From Vibrio maritimus (lineage in GTDB: Bacteria > Pseudomonadota > Gammaproteobacteria > Enterobacterales > Vibrionaceae): a DNA stretch of 64,000 nucleotides. Location of the stretch: positions 682,001 through 746,000 of the forward strand of contig NZ_CP090438.1 of assembly GCF_021441885.1 (NCBI RefSeq), in the 5' to 3' direction. Under the pieces are notes generated by a model. That model was not told the DNA's origin, made no database searches, and saw nothing but the letters and a program-made list of their open reading frames with translations. Both the position numbers and the translations under genes were made by a program. Of this stretch, positions 53,426 through 60,763 are shown one piece after another (position 1 is the first letter of the stretch; each line of letters starts with the position of its first letter).

Positions 53426-54550
53426 ATGGAAAAAATGTTTAAACGCACCCTCCTAGGTGCAGCAGTGGCTTCATTAACAATGGCAGGTGCCGTTCAAGCG
53501 AAACCAGCAACAGATACAGTAGATCTATATGGTCAGATTGCTCTTTCTGTATGGCAATTTGGTGAAGATAAAATTGGTGGCGGTGACGCTCCAATTAAGC
53601 TAGAGAACGAATCTCGCTTCGGTTTGCGTGGTTCTCACGAGCTTGCTCGCGGTCCTAAATTTATCTGGCAGCTTGAAGGCGGTAACGTTGGTGACGATGG
53701 CGCTGGTAGTGGACTTGGTGTTCGTGATACCTACGGTGGTTTTGAGTTTGAAGACGCTGGTCGAATCCGTATTGGTCGAATGCTTACTCCGCTTTATGAA
53801 GTGATTGACTGGCCTTACTCGGGTCAACGAGCTGGCGCTATCTTTGACTGGGGTGGTGATGTACTAGGTGGTGCACGCTACGATCGTCAATCAAATATGG
53901 TTCGCTATGATTCTGCAAATCTTGGCGGTTTCACTTTCAACCTAGCAGCGGGTCGTGGTGATGAAGCGAGTGCGGATTCGAACTTCTATGGACTAGGTGC
54001 ACACTACAGCGTAGGCGTACTAACACTGCACGGTGGTTATGAGTATGGTAAGGACCGTAAGTTTGACACATTGAACTCTGCTTACCAAAACTTCTTGAAG
54101 CAAAACCCTGGCGCACCTCTTATTGGGGATAAAGACACAGTAAATGGTCGCTCAGATACACAAGCAGGATTACTAGGCTTTGAACTAAACTTCGATACGT
54201 TTGGCTTTAACGGCGCATGGAAGTACGAGGAAGCAGATTATAAAGAGCTAAAAGATAAAGATGACAACGATCTTCTTCAATATGGTTCTAAGATCTCTCA
54301 AAATAGCTACTCGCTGGGTGCCGTATTTAGCGGTGTTGAAAACTGGCAGTTCAAGCTGAATTATGCGGCAAACCTAGAGCCTAAAATTGATGATACCGAT
54401 ACGGATGGTTACGCAGACTATATTGTTTCGGCACAGGCTCTATATTTCCTAGATGATTCTGCCATTACATATGTACGTCCTTACATGATCTCTAAAGATA
54501 ACTCTTCTGCAGAGTTTGGTTGGGGTCTAGGTCTAGAATACTACTTCTAA
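53426..54550 (+). CDS. chiP: Outer-membrane porin, probable chitoporin
   Basis: 374-residue Gram-negative porin. The signal peptide is about residues 1-25 (ends AGAVQA). The mature chain is a 16-strand-type porin starting TDTVDLYGQIALSVW and ending in the outer-membrane signal GLEYYF. It lies directly downstream of ligA, where V. cholerae has its chitoporin gene, and its length fits Vibrio chitoporins (about 375). A CRP site upstream suits chitin utilisation. By sequence alone I am sure only that it is a porin; the assignment to chitin oligosaccharides is from synteny. NagE and NagA elsewhere in the window would handle the products. Confidence 0.75.
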   Translation: MEKMFKRTLLGAAVASLTMAGAVQAKPATDTVDLYGQIALSVWQFGEDKIGGGDAPIKLENESRFGLRGSHELARGPKFIWQLEGGNVGDDGAGSGLGVRDTYGGFEFEDAGRIRIGRMLTPLYEVIDWPYSGQRAGAIFDWGGDVLGGARYDRQSNMVRYDSANLGGFTFNLAAGRGDEASADSNFYGLGAHYSVGVLTLHGGYEYGKDRKFDTLNSAYQNFLKQNPGAPLIGDKDTVNGRSDTQAGLLGFELNFDTFGFNGAWKYEEADYKELKDKDDNDLLQYGSKISQNSYSLGAVFSGVENWQFKLNYAANLEPKIDDTDTDGYADYIVSAQALYFLDDSAITYVRPYMISKDNSSAEFGWGLGLEYYF

Positions 54551-54573
54551 TTAAATCTCAAACACTGTCATTT

Positions 54574-54599
54574 TGGCCCCATACAATGGGGCCGTTTTT
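54574..54599 (+). terminator. Rho-independent terminator of the porin gene
   Basis: Stem GGCCCC / GGGGCC with loop ATACAAT and T5, 24 bp past the stop. Confidence 0.85.
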
Positions 54600-54644
54600 G
54601 GTTTAGATTAAAATACTTTGCTAAGATTAAGTGTCAGTAATAAT

Positions 54645-54672
54645 AATAAAGCCTGCTTTCGAGCAGGCTTTG
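54645..54672 (-). terminator. Rho-independent terminator of the DUF2057 gene
   Basis: Stem AAAGCCTGCT / AGCAGGCTTT with loop TTCG; the reverse-strand tail (TTATTATT) is T-rich but short. Confidence 0.6.
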
Positions 54673-54700
54673 TGTGTTTGGGTTATGATACTTTGAACAG

Positions 54701-55327
54701 CTATTCTTCTAAGTTGCTAATTGCCCAAGTTAGGAACTTTTTACGCTCTTCATATGACGCGCTTTTAAATGATGACTTCATCTCTTGGTATGCATCACTA
54801 TTGAGTTCTGTAGCCTGAACTTTTGATGTTTGAGTAAACTGAGATAAGCTCGCTACTGCGTTGGTCTGGTTATAGTCATTGACTTCTTGTGCCATATCAG
54901 CGGTTAAGCTGAAGGTGAGACCTAGTTGATCTTTTTTTACATCGGGAATCGGCTTTCCGTTGGTTGTAATATCAAACTCAGGTTTAGAATTGAACTCCAT
55001 TCCTTGCTGTAAGGTTTGAACGTTCGGCACTGAGATAGAGATAGCTTTGTCAGAGGTTTCGAATGTTGCTACCAAGGGCTGAGATTTGAACTTGGTTTTA
55101 TCGGAGCCTGTTTCCATGACTATTTTAGAAATGCGAAACACAAGTTGATTGACGCCGTTTTCTAAAACGATGTCGTCCTTTGAGTCAAAACCAAAGTTCG
55201 AATAACCGGCATCCTTACCATTAACGGTCAGTAGTTGTAGGCCTTTGGGCACATCTAGCGTAACCGCAGAGTATGCCATGGTGGGGGCTAAAACTATGCC
55301 TGCAAGTAGTGTTTTTGCTATTTTCAT
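54701..55327 (-). CDS. DUF2057 family exported protein
   Basis: 208 residues from ATG 55327, preceded by AAGGAG; the GTG two codons upstream is less likely. The signal peptide ends near residue 20 (APTMAYSA). The mature chain begins VTLDVPKGLQLLTVNGKDAG, typical of the DUF2057/YccT family (UPF0319) of periplasmic proteins. In Salmonella and E. coli YccT is linked to curli/biofilm output, but nothing here shows that role. It is divergent from cueR and convergent with the porin gene. Confidence 0.85.
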   Translation of the reverse strand: MKIAKTLLAGIVLAPTMAYSAVTLDVPKGLQLLTVNGKDAGYSNFGFDSKDDIVLENGVNQLVFRISKIVMETGSDKTKFKSQPLVATFETSDKAISISVPNVQTLQQGMEFNSKPEFDITTNGKPIPDVKKDQLGLTFSLTADMAQEVNDYNQTNAVASLSQFTQTSKVQATELNSDAYQEMKSSFKSASYEERKKFLTWAISNLEE

Positions 55328-55501
55328 TACCACTCCTTAGTACTTTGCCAACACGGCAATCTTGATGTAGGGTCTCACTAATACTAGTTATTTTACATCG
55401 CGAATAATACCGGCTTTTGCAAGAGAACTTGTTCTGTACAGAAAATTGCGAGTCACTTATCATTTGAGCAACAAGGCAGAGGTATCGCGAAAGAGGGTGC
55501 T

Positions 55502-55906
55502 ATGAATATTAGTGAAGTTGCAGCAAAAACGGGCCTAACCGCCAAGTCCATTCGTTTGTATGAAGAGAAAAAATTGATTTCCCCTCCGTTACGCGGTGAA
55601 AACGGATACCGAACTTACACTGCAAAACACATTGAACAACTCAGTGTCGTAGCCAAAGCCAAGCGTGTAGGTTTTACTTTAGAAGAATGCCGAGATATGG
55701 TCGACTTGGCGTTTCGACCTGACAGAACTAGCGCAGAGGTCAAAACAAGAACAAGTGAGAAACTTGCTGAAGTAAAGTCTAAGATTGAAGAACTGCGCTC
55801 AATAGAAGCTCAGCTCGAGACTTGGTTAGAACAGTGCCCAGGTGATGGTAGTGCTTCATGTCCAATCGTTGACGACCTTATTCAAGGCTGCAATACCAAA
55901 GCTTAG
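55502..55906 (+). CDS. cueR: Copper-responsive regulator CueR (MerR family)
   Basis: 134-residue MerR-type activator (E. coli CueR 135). The N-terminal HTH is MNISEVAAKTGLTAKSIRLY. The Cu(I) site is diagnostic: Cys112 and Cys120 in the CPGDGSASC loop and Ser77, the residue that selects for monovalent metals, at the same numbers as in E. coli. It should activate copA (63493-60764), whose promoter has the required 19-bp spacer. It is not next to copA but 5 kb away, separated by unrelated genes. Confidence 0.95.
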   Translation: MNISEVAAKTGLTAKSIRLYEEKKLISPPLRGENGYRTYTAKHIEQLSVVAKAKRVGFTLEECRDMVDLAFRPDRTSAEVKTRTSEKLAEVKSKIEELRSIEAQLETWLEQCPGDGSASCPIVDDLIQGCNTKA

Positions 55907-55958
55907 GCTCAAAGCCGGAACTCGCAGTAAAGCAGCCCATTATCAGTTTCTCTAAGTG

Positions 55959-56126
55959 TTAGAAACGTCGCTCTCCCCCTAGGAGTTTACAGCGTTCGAT
56001 AGGAGTATAAGTCTGGCTGCCATCAGGTAGTTGGCATTCTACGTACGGACCCAATGCAGAACTGTTGGAGGCTACTGCGGGTAGTGAAAGAACACACCCC
56101 AGGACTAAAGCGGCAAAATATTTCAT
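55959..56126 (-). CDS. Small exported protein (55 residues), function unknown
   Basis: A short gene read on the reverse strand: ATG 56126 with GAGGGA at a proper distance, stop TAA at 55959. It has a clear signal peptide (MKYFAALVLGCVLSLPAVAS, cleavage about residue 19-20). The mature ~35 residues are polar with two Cys (Cys31 in YVECQLPDG and Cys46 in ERCKLLGG), which could form a disulfide in the periplasm. A 61-residue frame on the same strand in another phase (56023-56208) lacks such features and is taken as a shadow. I recognise no family. Convergent with cueR, 52 bp between stops. Confidence 0.75.
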   Translation of the reverse strand: MKYFAALVLGCVLSLPAVASNSSALGPYVECQLPDGSQTYTPIERCKLLGGERRF

Positions 56127-56546
56127 AACGATCCCTCATAACGATTAATAGAAAACATCTCACACTTCGAGATACAGCTAAGTATGAACAAGGGCTAATA
56201 AAGATCAAAAAAAATAGAGAAGATTAAAAAATTTTTAATTCCAAAAAAGTCGAACTTAATTGGAGTCGAAAATTAATAACGTTATGAAAATGATAGAAAA
56301 ATTGAATATAGAGTTAAGCAATATCAGCCCTTAAATAGAGTTAAACAGTGCCCAACTACTTACTTTCTTTCTAACAAATTCTAACCAGTGTCTATCCAAT
56401 TCATTGATTTGATAGAGTAAAATATAATCCAGACCTAAAAGGTAGTCATTTAAGTCATTGAGAGCCGTCGACCAGCCTACTTATCCGACATAAAGCTCAT
56501 TAATCTCAGTTTCTTTTCTCACTGATAAGACAGTTTACATTGGACA
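56127..56546. other. AT-rich gap with possible gene remnant
   Basis: 420 bp without a supported gene. It is strongly AT-rich. On the reverse strand a 49-codon open stretch (56480-56331) with no start codon encodes LNDYLLGLDYILLYQINELD and more, ending in LFNSI; it may be the tail of a lost gene or chance. A direct repeat CATAACGAT occurs twice at about 56124-56143. Confidence 0.4.
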
Positions 56547-57425
56547 TTACATAGAGCAGTCTGCTTCGCCTGGTAATGTTAAACGTTCAATGGTGTAGCC
56601 CCTTTTGGATAGTAACTCGATAACGCTATCATCACCGACCAAATGCAATGCACCTACAGCGACGAAGAATATGCCTTCTTTATAGCGTGCATCTTCGGCT
56701 AGGGTCGAGGCCCAGTTTCGATTACGTTCGTAGATAAATGCGTGATAAAAATGCTCGTTGAATGCTTCGGCCTGTAAGATGGCGTCAAGATTATTATCAT
56801 CACCTGCTTGCCAGGAATCAATTAGGCAACGGATACTTGCCTGACTATTTGCCCATTCGTTTATTGTCTGTTTGAGCATGTCGAGGCCGTTGTCTGGCTG
56901 CTTAGCAATAAGATCTATTTGAAATTGTAATGACTCTAAACCTAGTGTCGATAGGTTGTTTACTTCGGCCCATGCCATGAGCTGTGCCTCGACCCCATAT
57001 TCTGCCTCAAATCCAAGGGAAGCAAACTGCCATTGCTGAAGCGTGAGTGCTACCTGCCATGGTGGGAGCGATAATAGCTGCTTAGCACTGAGCTTTGTCA
57101 CTGAAGCAATCGATTCAAGTTGGTTGATTTCATCGGGACTTAGTGTGGAGCGAGTAGTGGGTTGCGAGTTTGAATTCGGAAAGGTAATAGGCTCATCTAG
57201 CTTGGCTTCGACGATTAGTGCATCAGCTTGGTTTAGCGCGTTCAACACAGGTTTGGACATTGTTGAGGTTTCTGGTGAGCCAAGGTGCACTGTACCCATT
57301 AAATACAAGGTCTGATTTGGGACCTCCGCCTTCCAAAGCATTGGCTGGGCCGATAAGTGTGAAGTGAACCCAGCAAGAAGCAGGGTTAATCCCAATGTCA
57401 CACAAGTGTTGATGATCTGTCGCAT
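56547..57425 (-). CDS. TraB/GumN family protein
   Basis: 292 residues from ATG 57425 (MRQIINTCVT), chosen because a signal peptide follows at once (LGLTLLLAGFTSHLSAQP); the frame to 57464 is possible. The mature protein has the TraB/GumN pattern: LWKAEVPNQTLYLMGTVHLG, EAEYGVEAQLMAWA, and FVAVGALHLVGDDSVIELL with conserved Gly and His residues that are the proposed metalloprotease-type site. It is likely periplasmic. Members of this family occur singly in many proteobacteria; substrate unknown. Confidence 0.85.
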   Translation of the reverse strand: MRQIINTCVTLGLTLLLAGFTSHLSAQPMLWKAEVPNQTLYLMGTVHLGSPETSTMSKPVLNALNQADALIVEAKLDEPITFPNSNSQPTTRSTLSPDEINQLESIASVTKLSAKQLLSLPPWQVALTLQQWQFASLGFEAEYGVEAQLMAWAEVNNLSTLGLESLQFQIDLIAKQPDNGLDMLKQTINEWANSQASIRCLIDSWQAGDDNNLDAILQAEAFNEHFYHAFIYERNRNWASTLAEDARYKEGIFFVAVGALHLVGDDSVIELLSKRGYTIERLTLPGEADCSM

Positions 57426-57890
57426 TGTTTTTCTCTTTTCGTTGCTCACGATAAAGCTTAACACATTAATACCACCATACTTTTCATCTTACGGCTCGCA
57501 GTTATTAAAATTCTCATCGCGAATTAAATGGTGTTTTAAATAACTAAATTAGGACGACAGTCACACTTTTTATGGTTGTTTAGTCGATGAATCTTGAGGT
57601 TTTGCGACAAAAACATATCTAAAGCGACATTGATTGGTCGCTTATTGTGACAGTAATCAAGGTTAATTCTTTTCTAGAATTTTATATAAAATTACAGGCC
57701 GAACTTAAGTGTTTGATTTTAATGGTTTTACATTTATTTTTAAATGTCTAGTGTGATTTTTGTCACTTTACCGGGTTATTTATTTGTTGGTGCGAATTAA
57801 TTGCGAGTACATTGAGTGCAAGCCAACTGGCAACGAAACAAGACGGCAATATAAGCCGCCCATATATCAACAAATATAGGTGTTTTTACC
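57426..57890. promoter_or_regulatory. traB-kdgM intergenic region
   Basis: 465 bp without a gene. It has a CRP site TGTGA-N6-TCACT at 57752-57767 (9 of 10), an inverted repeat AAGCGAC / GTCGCTT at 57622-57643, and a tandem pair of TGCGA elements (57791 and 57802; the second within TTGCGAGTAC). The porin ATG at 57891 follows TAGGTGTTTTTACC. The rest is AT-rich. Confidence 0.7.
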
Positions 57891-58568
57891 ATGAAAAAAG
57901 TCCTCGCTCTTACCGCTTTAGCAGTAGCTTCAACAAGTGCATTCGCTGGTTCTTCTTATGTAACAGGTAACGTTCAATTCCACGATACTTACCTGCAAGG
58001 TTCAAAAGCGACATCAACGCTAGAAGCTGGCCATACGTTCGACTCAAACACAACGCTTCTAGTAGAGTTTGATGCTATTCCACTTGGTGACGTAAAAGAT
58101 ACTGATCGCCCATTACCTTTTACAACACTAGGCGCTGAGCAAGTATTCAATGTAACAGACAACTTCTGGTTGGCTGCGGGTTATCATCACCTAGTACAAG
58201 CGGGTGACACTGTACAGTATCGTCCACTTATTAAAATCGGTTATAACTTCGACAACGGTATCTCTCTGAGCAACCGTACTCGTCATCACATTCAAGCAGA
58301 TAAAAACAAAGATGATGAAACTCGCTTAGATAACAAAATTGCTTACCAATTTGCTGATCAACCCGTCGCTGTTAGTTACAACAACATCTATGTGATTAAA
58401 CAAGGTGACAATGATAACACGATGGACCACGAGCTACGCGCCACTTGGACTCGTGATGGTGTTCAACCTTACTTTGAGTTCCGTAGCCAAGCACACGGTT
58501 TGAAAGACAGCAACGGTAGCAGCCTAGTGAATAACGCCTTTGTATTCGGTGCGTCTTACGGCTTCTAA
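57891..58568 (+). CDS. KdgM-family small outer-membrane porin, paralogue 1
   Basis: 225-residue protein with a signal peptide of about 19 residues (LTALAVASTSAFAG). The chain is beta-barrel-like with the KdgM/oligogalacturonate-porin pattern: TLEAGHTFDSNTTLLVEF, GYHHLVQAGDTVQYRPLIK, NGISLSNRTRHH and the C-terminal aromatic FGASYGF. KdgM in Dickeya is a 12-strand barrel for oligogalacturonates; other family members (NanC) carry different acidic sugars. No pectin or alginate enzymes are in this window, so substrate is open. A CRP site lies about 130 bp upstream. It resembles the gene at 59448. Confidence 0.85.
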   Translation: MKKVLALTALAVASTSAFAGSSYVTGNVQFHDTYLQGSKATSTLEAGHTFDSNTTLLVEFDAIPLGDVKDTDRPLPFTTLGAEQVFNVTDNFWLAAGYHHLVQAGDTVQYRPLIKIGYNFDNGISLSNRTRHHIQADKNKDDETRLDNKIAYQFADQPVAVSYNNIYVIKQGDNDNTMDHELRATWTRDGVQPYFEFRSQAHGLKDSNGSSLVNNAFVFGASYGF

Positions 58569-58590
58569 ACGTCAACAATTTCGTTTTAGA

Positions 58591-58617
58591 AAGGTCCCTT
58601 ATGGGGCCTTTTTTTTT
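58591..58617 (+). terminator. Rho-independent terminator of KdgM-like gene 1
   Basis: Stem AAGGTCCC / GGGGCCTT with loop TTAT and a run of nine T, 22 bp past the stop. Confidence 0.88.
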
Positions 58618-58784
58618 GCAAGAAATGTAACGATAGCGCGAAAAATGTTAGTGGTGACTCGCAAGGTTTGAGAGCAGATAGTAATTGGCTGTGGTGACAT
58701 CGTAGTGTTACGTGATAATGAACAAACTTATCGTATTGAGTTGCGAGTACACGATTTTATCCACACTGATGTCTTGGAGGTATT

Positions 58785-59138
58785 ATGCGAAACTTAACTC
58801 GGATTGCAGGGATATTGATTTTTCTATTGATTGCGGGGTGCACCTCGACAAATTTTCCAACCGATGGCTCGGTAGATAGCTGGAACCAATTTGGTTATGT
58901 GGAAGCAAAAAAAGGATACTCAAAAAAGGATCAGGACTACCTACAGCTTTCTGAGCAAACACTTTTTGACGCTTACTCTAAAGGCTATGAAAAAGGGCGA
59001 GCTGAGTTCTGTGAGCAAGATGCCTACAAACTTGGGATTATGGGCAAACCTTATACTGGCATCTGTGATGAGTTAGATTGGCGATTTCGGATGCGCTATA
59101 ACGATGGTCGCTCAAACCAAAGTCTTGGGAGATTGTAG
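58785..59138 (+). CDS. Lipoprotein, DUF2799 family
   Basis: 117-residue lipoprotein: signal peptide with lipobox LIAGC (Cys19). The mature chain has W-x3-G, then KDQDYLQL, then YSKGYEKGRAEFCEQDAYKLGIMGKPYTGIC, consistent with DUF2799, an uncharacterised envelope family. It has its own upstream region (58618-58784) with two TGCGAGT motif copies (one on each strand), and lies between the two KdgM-type porin genes in the same direction. Function unknown. Confidence 0.75.
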   Translation: MRNLTRIAGILIFLLIAGCTSTNFPTDGSVDSWNQFGYVEAKKGYSKKDQDYLQLSEQTLFDAYSKGYEKGRAEFCEQDAYKLGIMGKPYTGICDELDWRFRMRYNDGRSNQSLGRL

Positions 59139-59447
59139 TTTATATTGAGGTGAATCACGCTGACTAAAGTGGGCTCTCACATAGCTTTAATCTTTTTTGG
59201 AAAATTTTAAGTTTACTCAAACTGGTGATATTTAACGCAGTTGGGTCAATTGGGGGCGAGCTCTTCGGAGTGTCATGACATTTAGTTGACAGGTAGAATT
59301 AGATTTAAATGCAAGATTATGATTATTAATGATTTATCTAAATTTCTATTCATTATGACCTTTCAGTTTGATGACTTTGTCAAAACTTGTGTTTTACTCT
59401 GAGTAACTAAAGGATAGGCGCAAATTAGCCAATAAAAGGAAGCTACT
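59139..59447. promoter_or_regulatory. Region upstream of KdgM-like gene 2
   Basis: 309 bp without a gene. It contains a palindrome TGTCATGACA at 59271-59280 and a TTGACA hexamer at 59286-59291; no -10 element could be paired with it confidently. No CRP site of quality was seen. The gene after it uses a TTG start with AAAAGGA (59434-59440) upstream. Confidence 0.55.
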
Positions 59448-60191
59448 TTGCGTCACCTAATTTTTGTGTTGCTTAGCCTCACTGCATTTTTTGCAAGCGC
59501 CGCCTCTTCATACATCGAAGGCAACATCCAATTTAATAGCACTTACCTTTACGACTCTAAAACCACTGCCAAAATGGAAGCGGGTCATACCTTTGATACG
59601 GATACGACGGTTCGTTTTATCGTAGAGGACATTCCCATTGGTAAGACGCCATACAGTCATCATAACCACCACAATAATGTTTACTATGGTCACTCTGCTC
59701 GAGCACCGCTGACTACATTAGGGGTTGAACAAAAGTTTCAGATGTCGAAAAACTTTTGGCTGGGGGCGGGCTATGAGCACTTGATGCAACTTGGTGAGAC
59801 TGTCCAATATCGCCCACTGTTTAAGATTGGGTATGACTTTGATGAGGGACTGTCACTGAGTCATCGCACGCGTGTTGAGGCCTATGCAAAGCACGACCGA
59901 TGGGGTTACAAGCCAGATATCGACTATCGTTTCGACAGCAAGGTGGAGTATCAATTAAAAACTCACCCGATAAAGCTGCACTATAACAACGTTTATCATA
60001 TGAGTGGGGCTTACCATCCTTACTACCCATATACCGATAATGCGATGGACCATGAATTTAGGTTAACACTGACGAAATTCGCATTTCAGCCTTATTTTGA
60101 ATACAAGAACCAAGGCACGTTCCGAACACCATACTACCCACGTGGCACGGCAAACTCAGCCATTGTCGTAGGTGGTACTTATCACTTCTAA
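59448..60191 (+). CDS. KdgM-family small outer-membrane porin, paralogue 2, with His-rich loop
   Basis: 247-residue paralogue of the gene at 57891. TTG start at 59448 with AAAAGGA seven bases before it; signal peptide RHLIFVLLSLTAFFASAAS. Shared landmarks: TAKMEAGHTFDTDTTV, GYEHLMQLGETVQYRPLFK, SLSHRTRV and the terminal VVGGTYHF. Relative to paralogue 1 it has two expansions: SHHNHHNNVYYGH at residues 70-82, with five His, and GAYHPYYPYTDN further on. These lie in predicted surface or periplasmic loops and could bind metal. It neighbours a DUF411 gene and copA. Substrate unknown. Confidence 0.8.
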   Translation: MRHLIFVLLSLTAFFASAASSYIEGNIQFNSTYLYDSKTTAKMEAGHTFDTDTTVRFIVEDIPIGKTPYSHHNHHNNVYYGHSARAPLTTLGVEQKFQMSKNFWLGAGYEHLMQLGETVQYRPLFKIGYDFDEGLSLSHRTRVEAYAKHDRWGYKPDIDYRFDSKVEYQLKTHPIKLHYNNVYHMSGAYHPYYPYTDNAMDHEFRLTLTKFAFQPYFEYKNQGTFRTPYYPRGTANSAIVVGGTYHF

Positions 60192-60217
60192 AAAAACGCC
60201 CACTTTATGTGGGCGTT
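60191..60217 (-). terminator. Rho-independent terminator of the copA/DUF411 operon
   Basis: Stem ACGCCCA / TGGGCGT with a CTTTATG loop, followed on the reverse strand by a run of seven T; 5 bp past the DUF411 stop. Confidence 0.88.
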
Positions 60218-60222
60218 GTCGT

Positions 60223-60672
60223 TTACATGTTGTACGAACGGTAGGAAAAGACTTGCCCTTCTTCGTTGTAAGCATAGACATGATACGGGTCTTTTTGATC
60301 GCCATATTCCATACCAGGAGAGCCGACAGGCATCCCAGGTACTGCTAAGCCCTTCGCACCTTTTGGTGGGTTTTCTAGAAACGCCTTGATGTCGTCAGCG
60401 GGAATATGCCCTTCAAACACATAGTCGCCGATAACAGCCGTATGACACGAGGCGAGCTCCGGTTTGATACCAAGCTTTTGTTTTATTGGGTTCATATTCT
60501 TATGATCTTCGACGGTGACCGTGAAGCCTGCGTCTTCCATGTGCGTGACCCAGTCTTTGCAACATCCGCAGTATGGGGATTTATAGGTCAGTACATTGGT
60601 TGCAAACGCCGAGCCTGCTAGCATCGCCAGCGATAGCGTTGCCAGTTTTATAAATCGTTTTTGGTTCGACAT
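60223..60672 (-). CDS. DUF411 metal-binding protein
   Basis: 149-residue exported protein: signal peptide (LATLSLAMLAGSAFAT), then TYKSPYCGCCKDWVTHMEDAGF with a CxxC-type CGCC cluster, and later PELASCHTAVIGDYVFEGHIP and IKAFLENPPKGAKGLAVPGMP. These are the DUF411 hallmarks; the family is often found beside copper genes and is presumed to bind or move copper in the periplasm. It lies 91 bp downstream of copA on the same strand, so it probably shares the CueR-controlled transcript. Confidence 0.88.
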   Translation of the reverse strand: MSNQKRFIKLATLSLAMLAGSAFATNVLTYKSPYCGCCKDWVTHMEDAGFTVTVEDHKNMNPIKQKLGIKPELASCHTAVIGDYVFEGHIPADDIKAFLENPPKGAKGLAVPGMPVGSPGMEYGDQKDPYHVYAYNEEGQVFSYRSYNM

Positions 60673-60763
60673 AGTTCATCCTCTTTAACATTGCATTGTT
60701 ATCAACAATCACCAAGTGCTTCATATAACCTTATTTTAGATTGTCAGTCATGTTGAGCACTGG

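Noticed and set aside
56023..56208. Reverse-strand 61-codon ORF
   Set aside because: Another phase on the same strand (55959-56126) has a proper ribosome-binding site and signal peptide; the 61-codon frame is its shadow.
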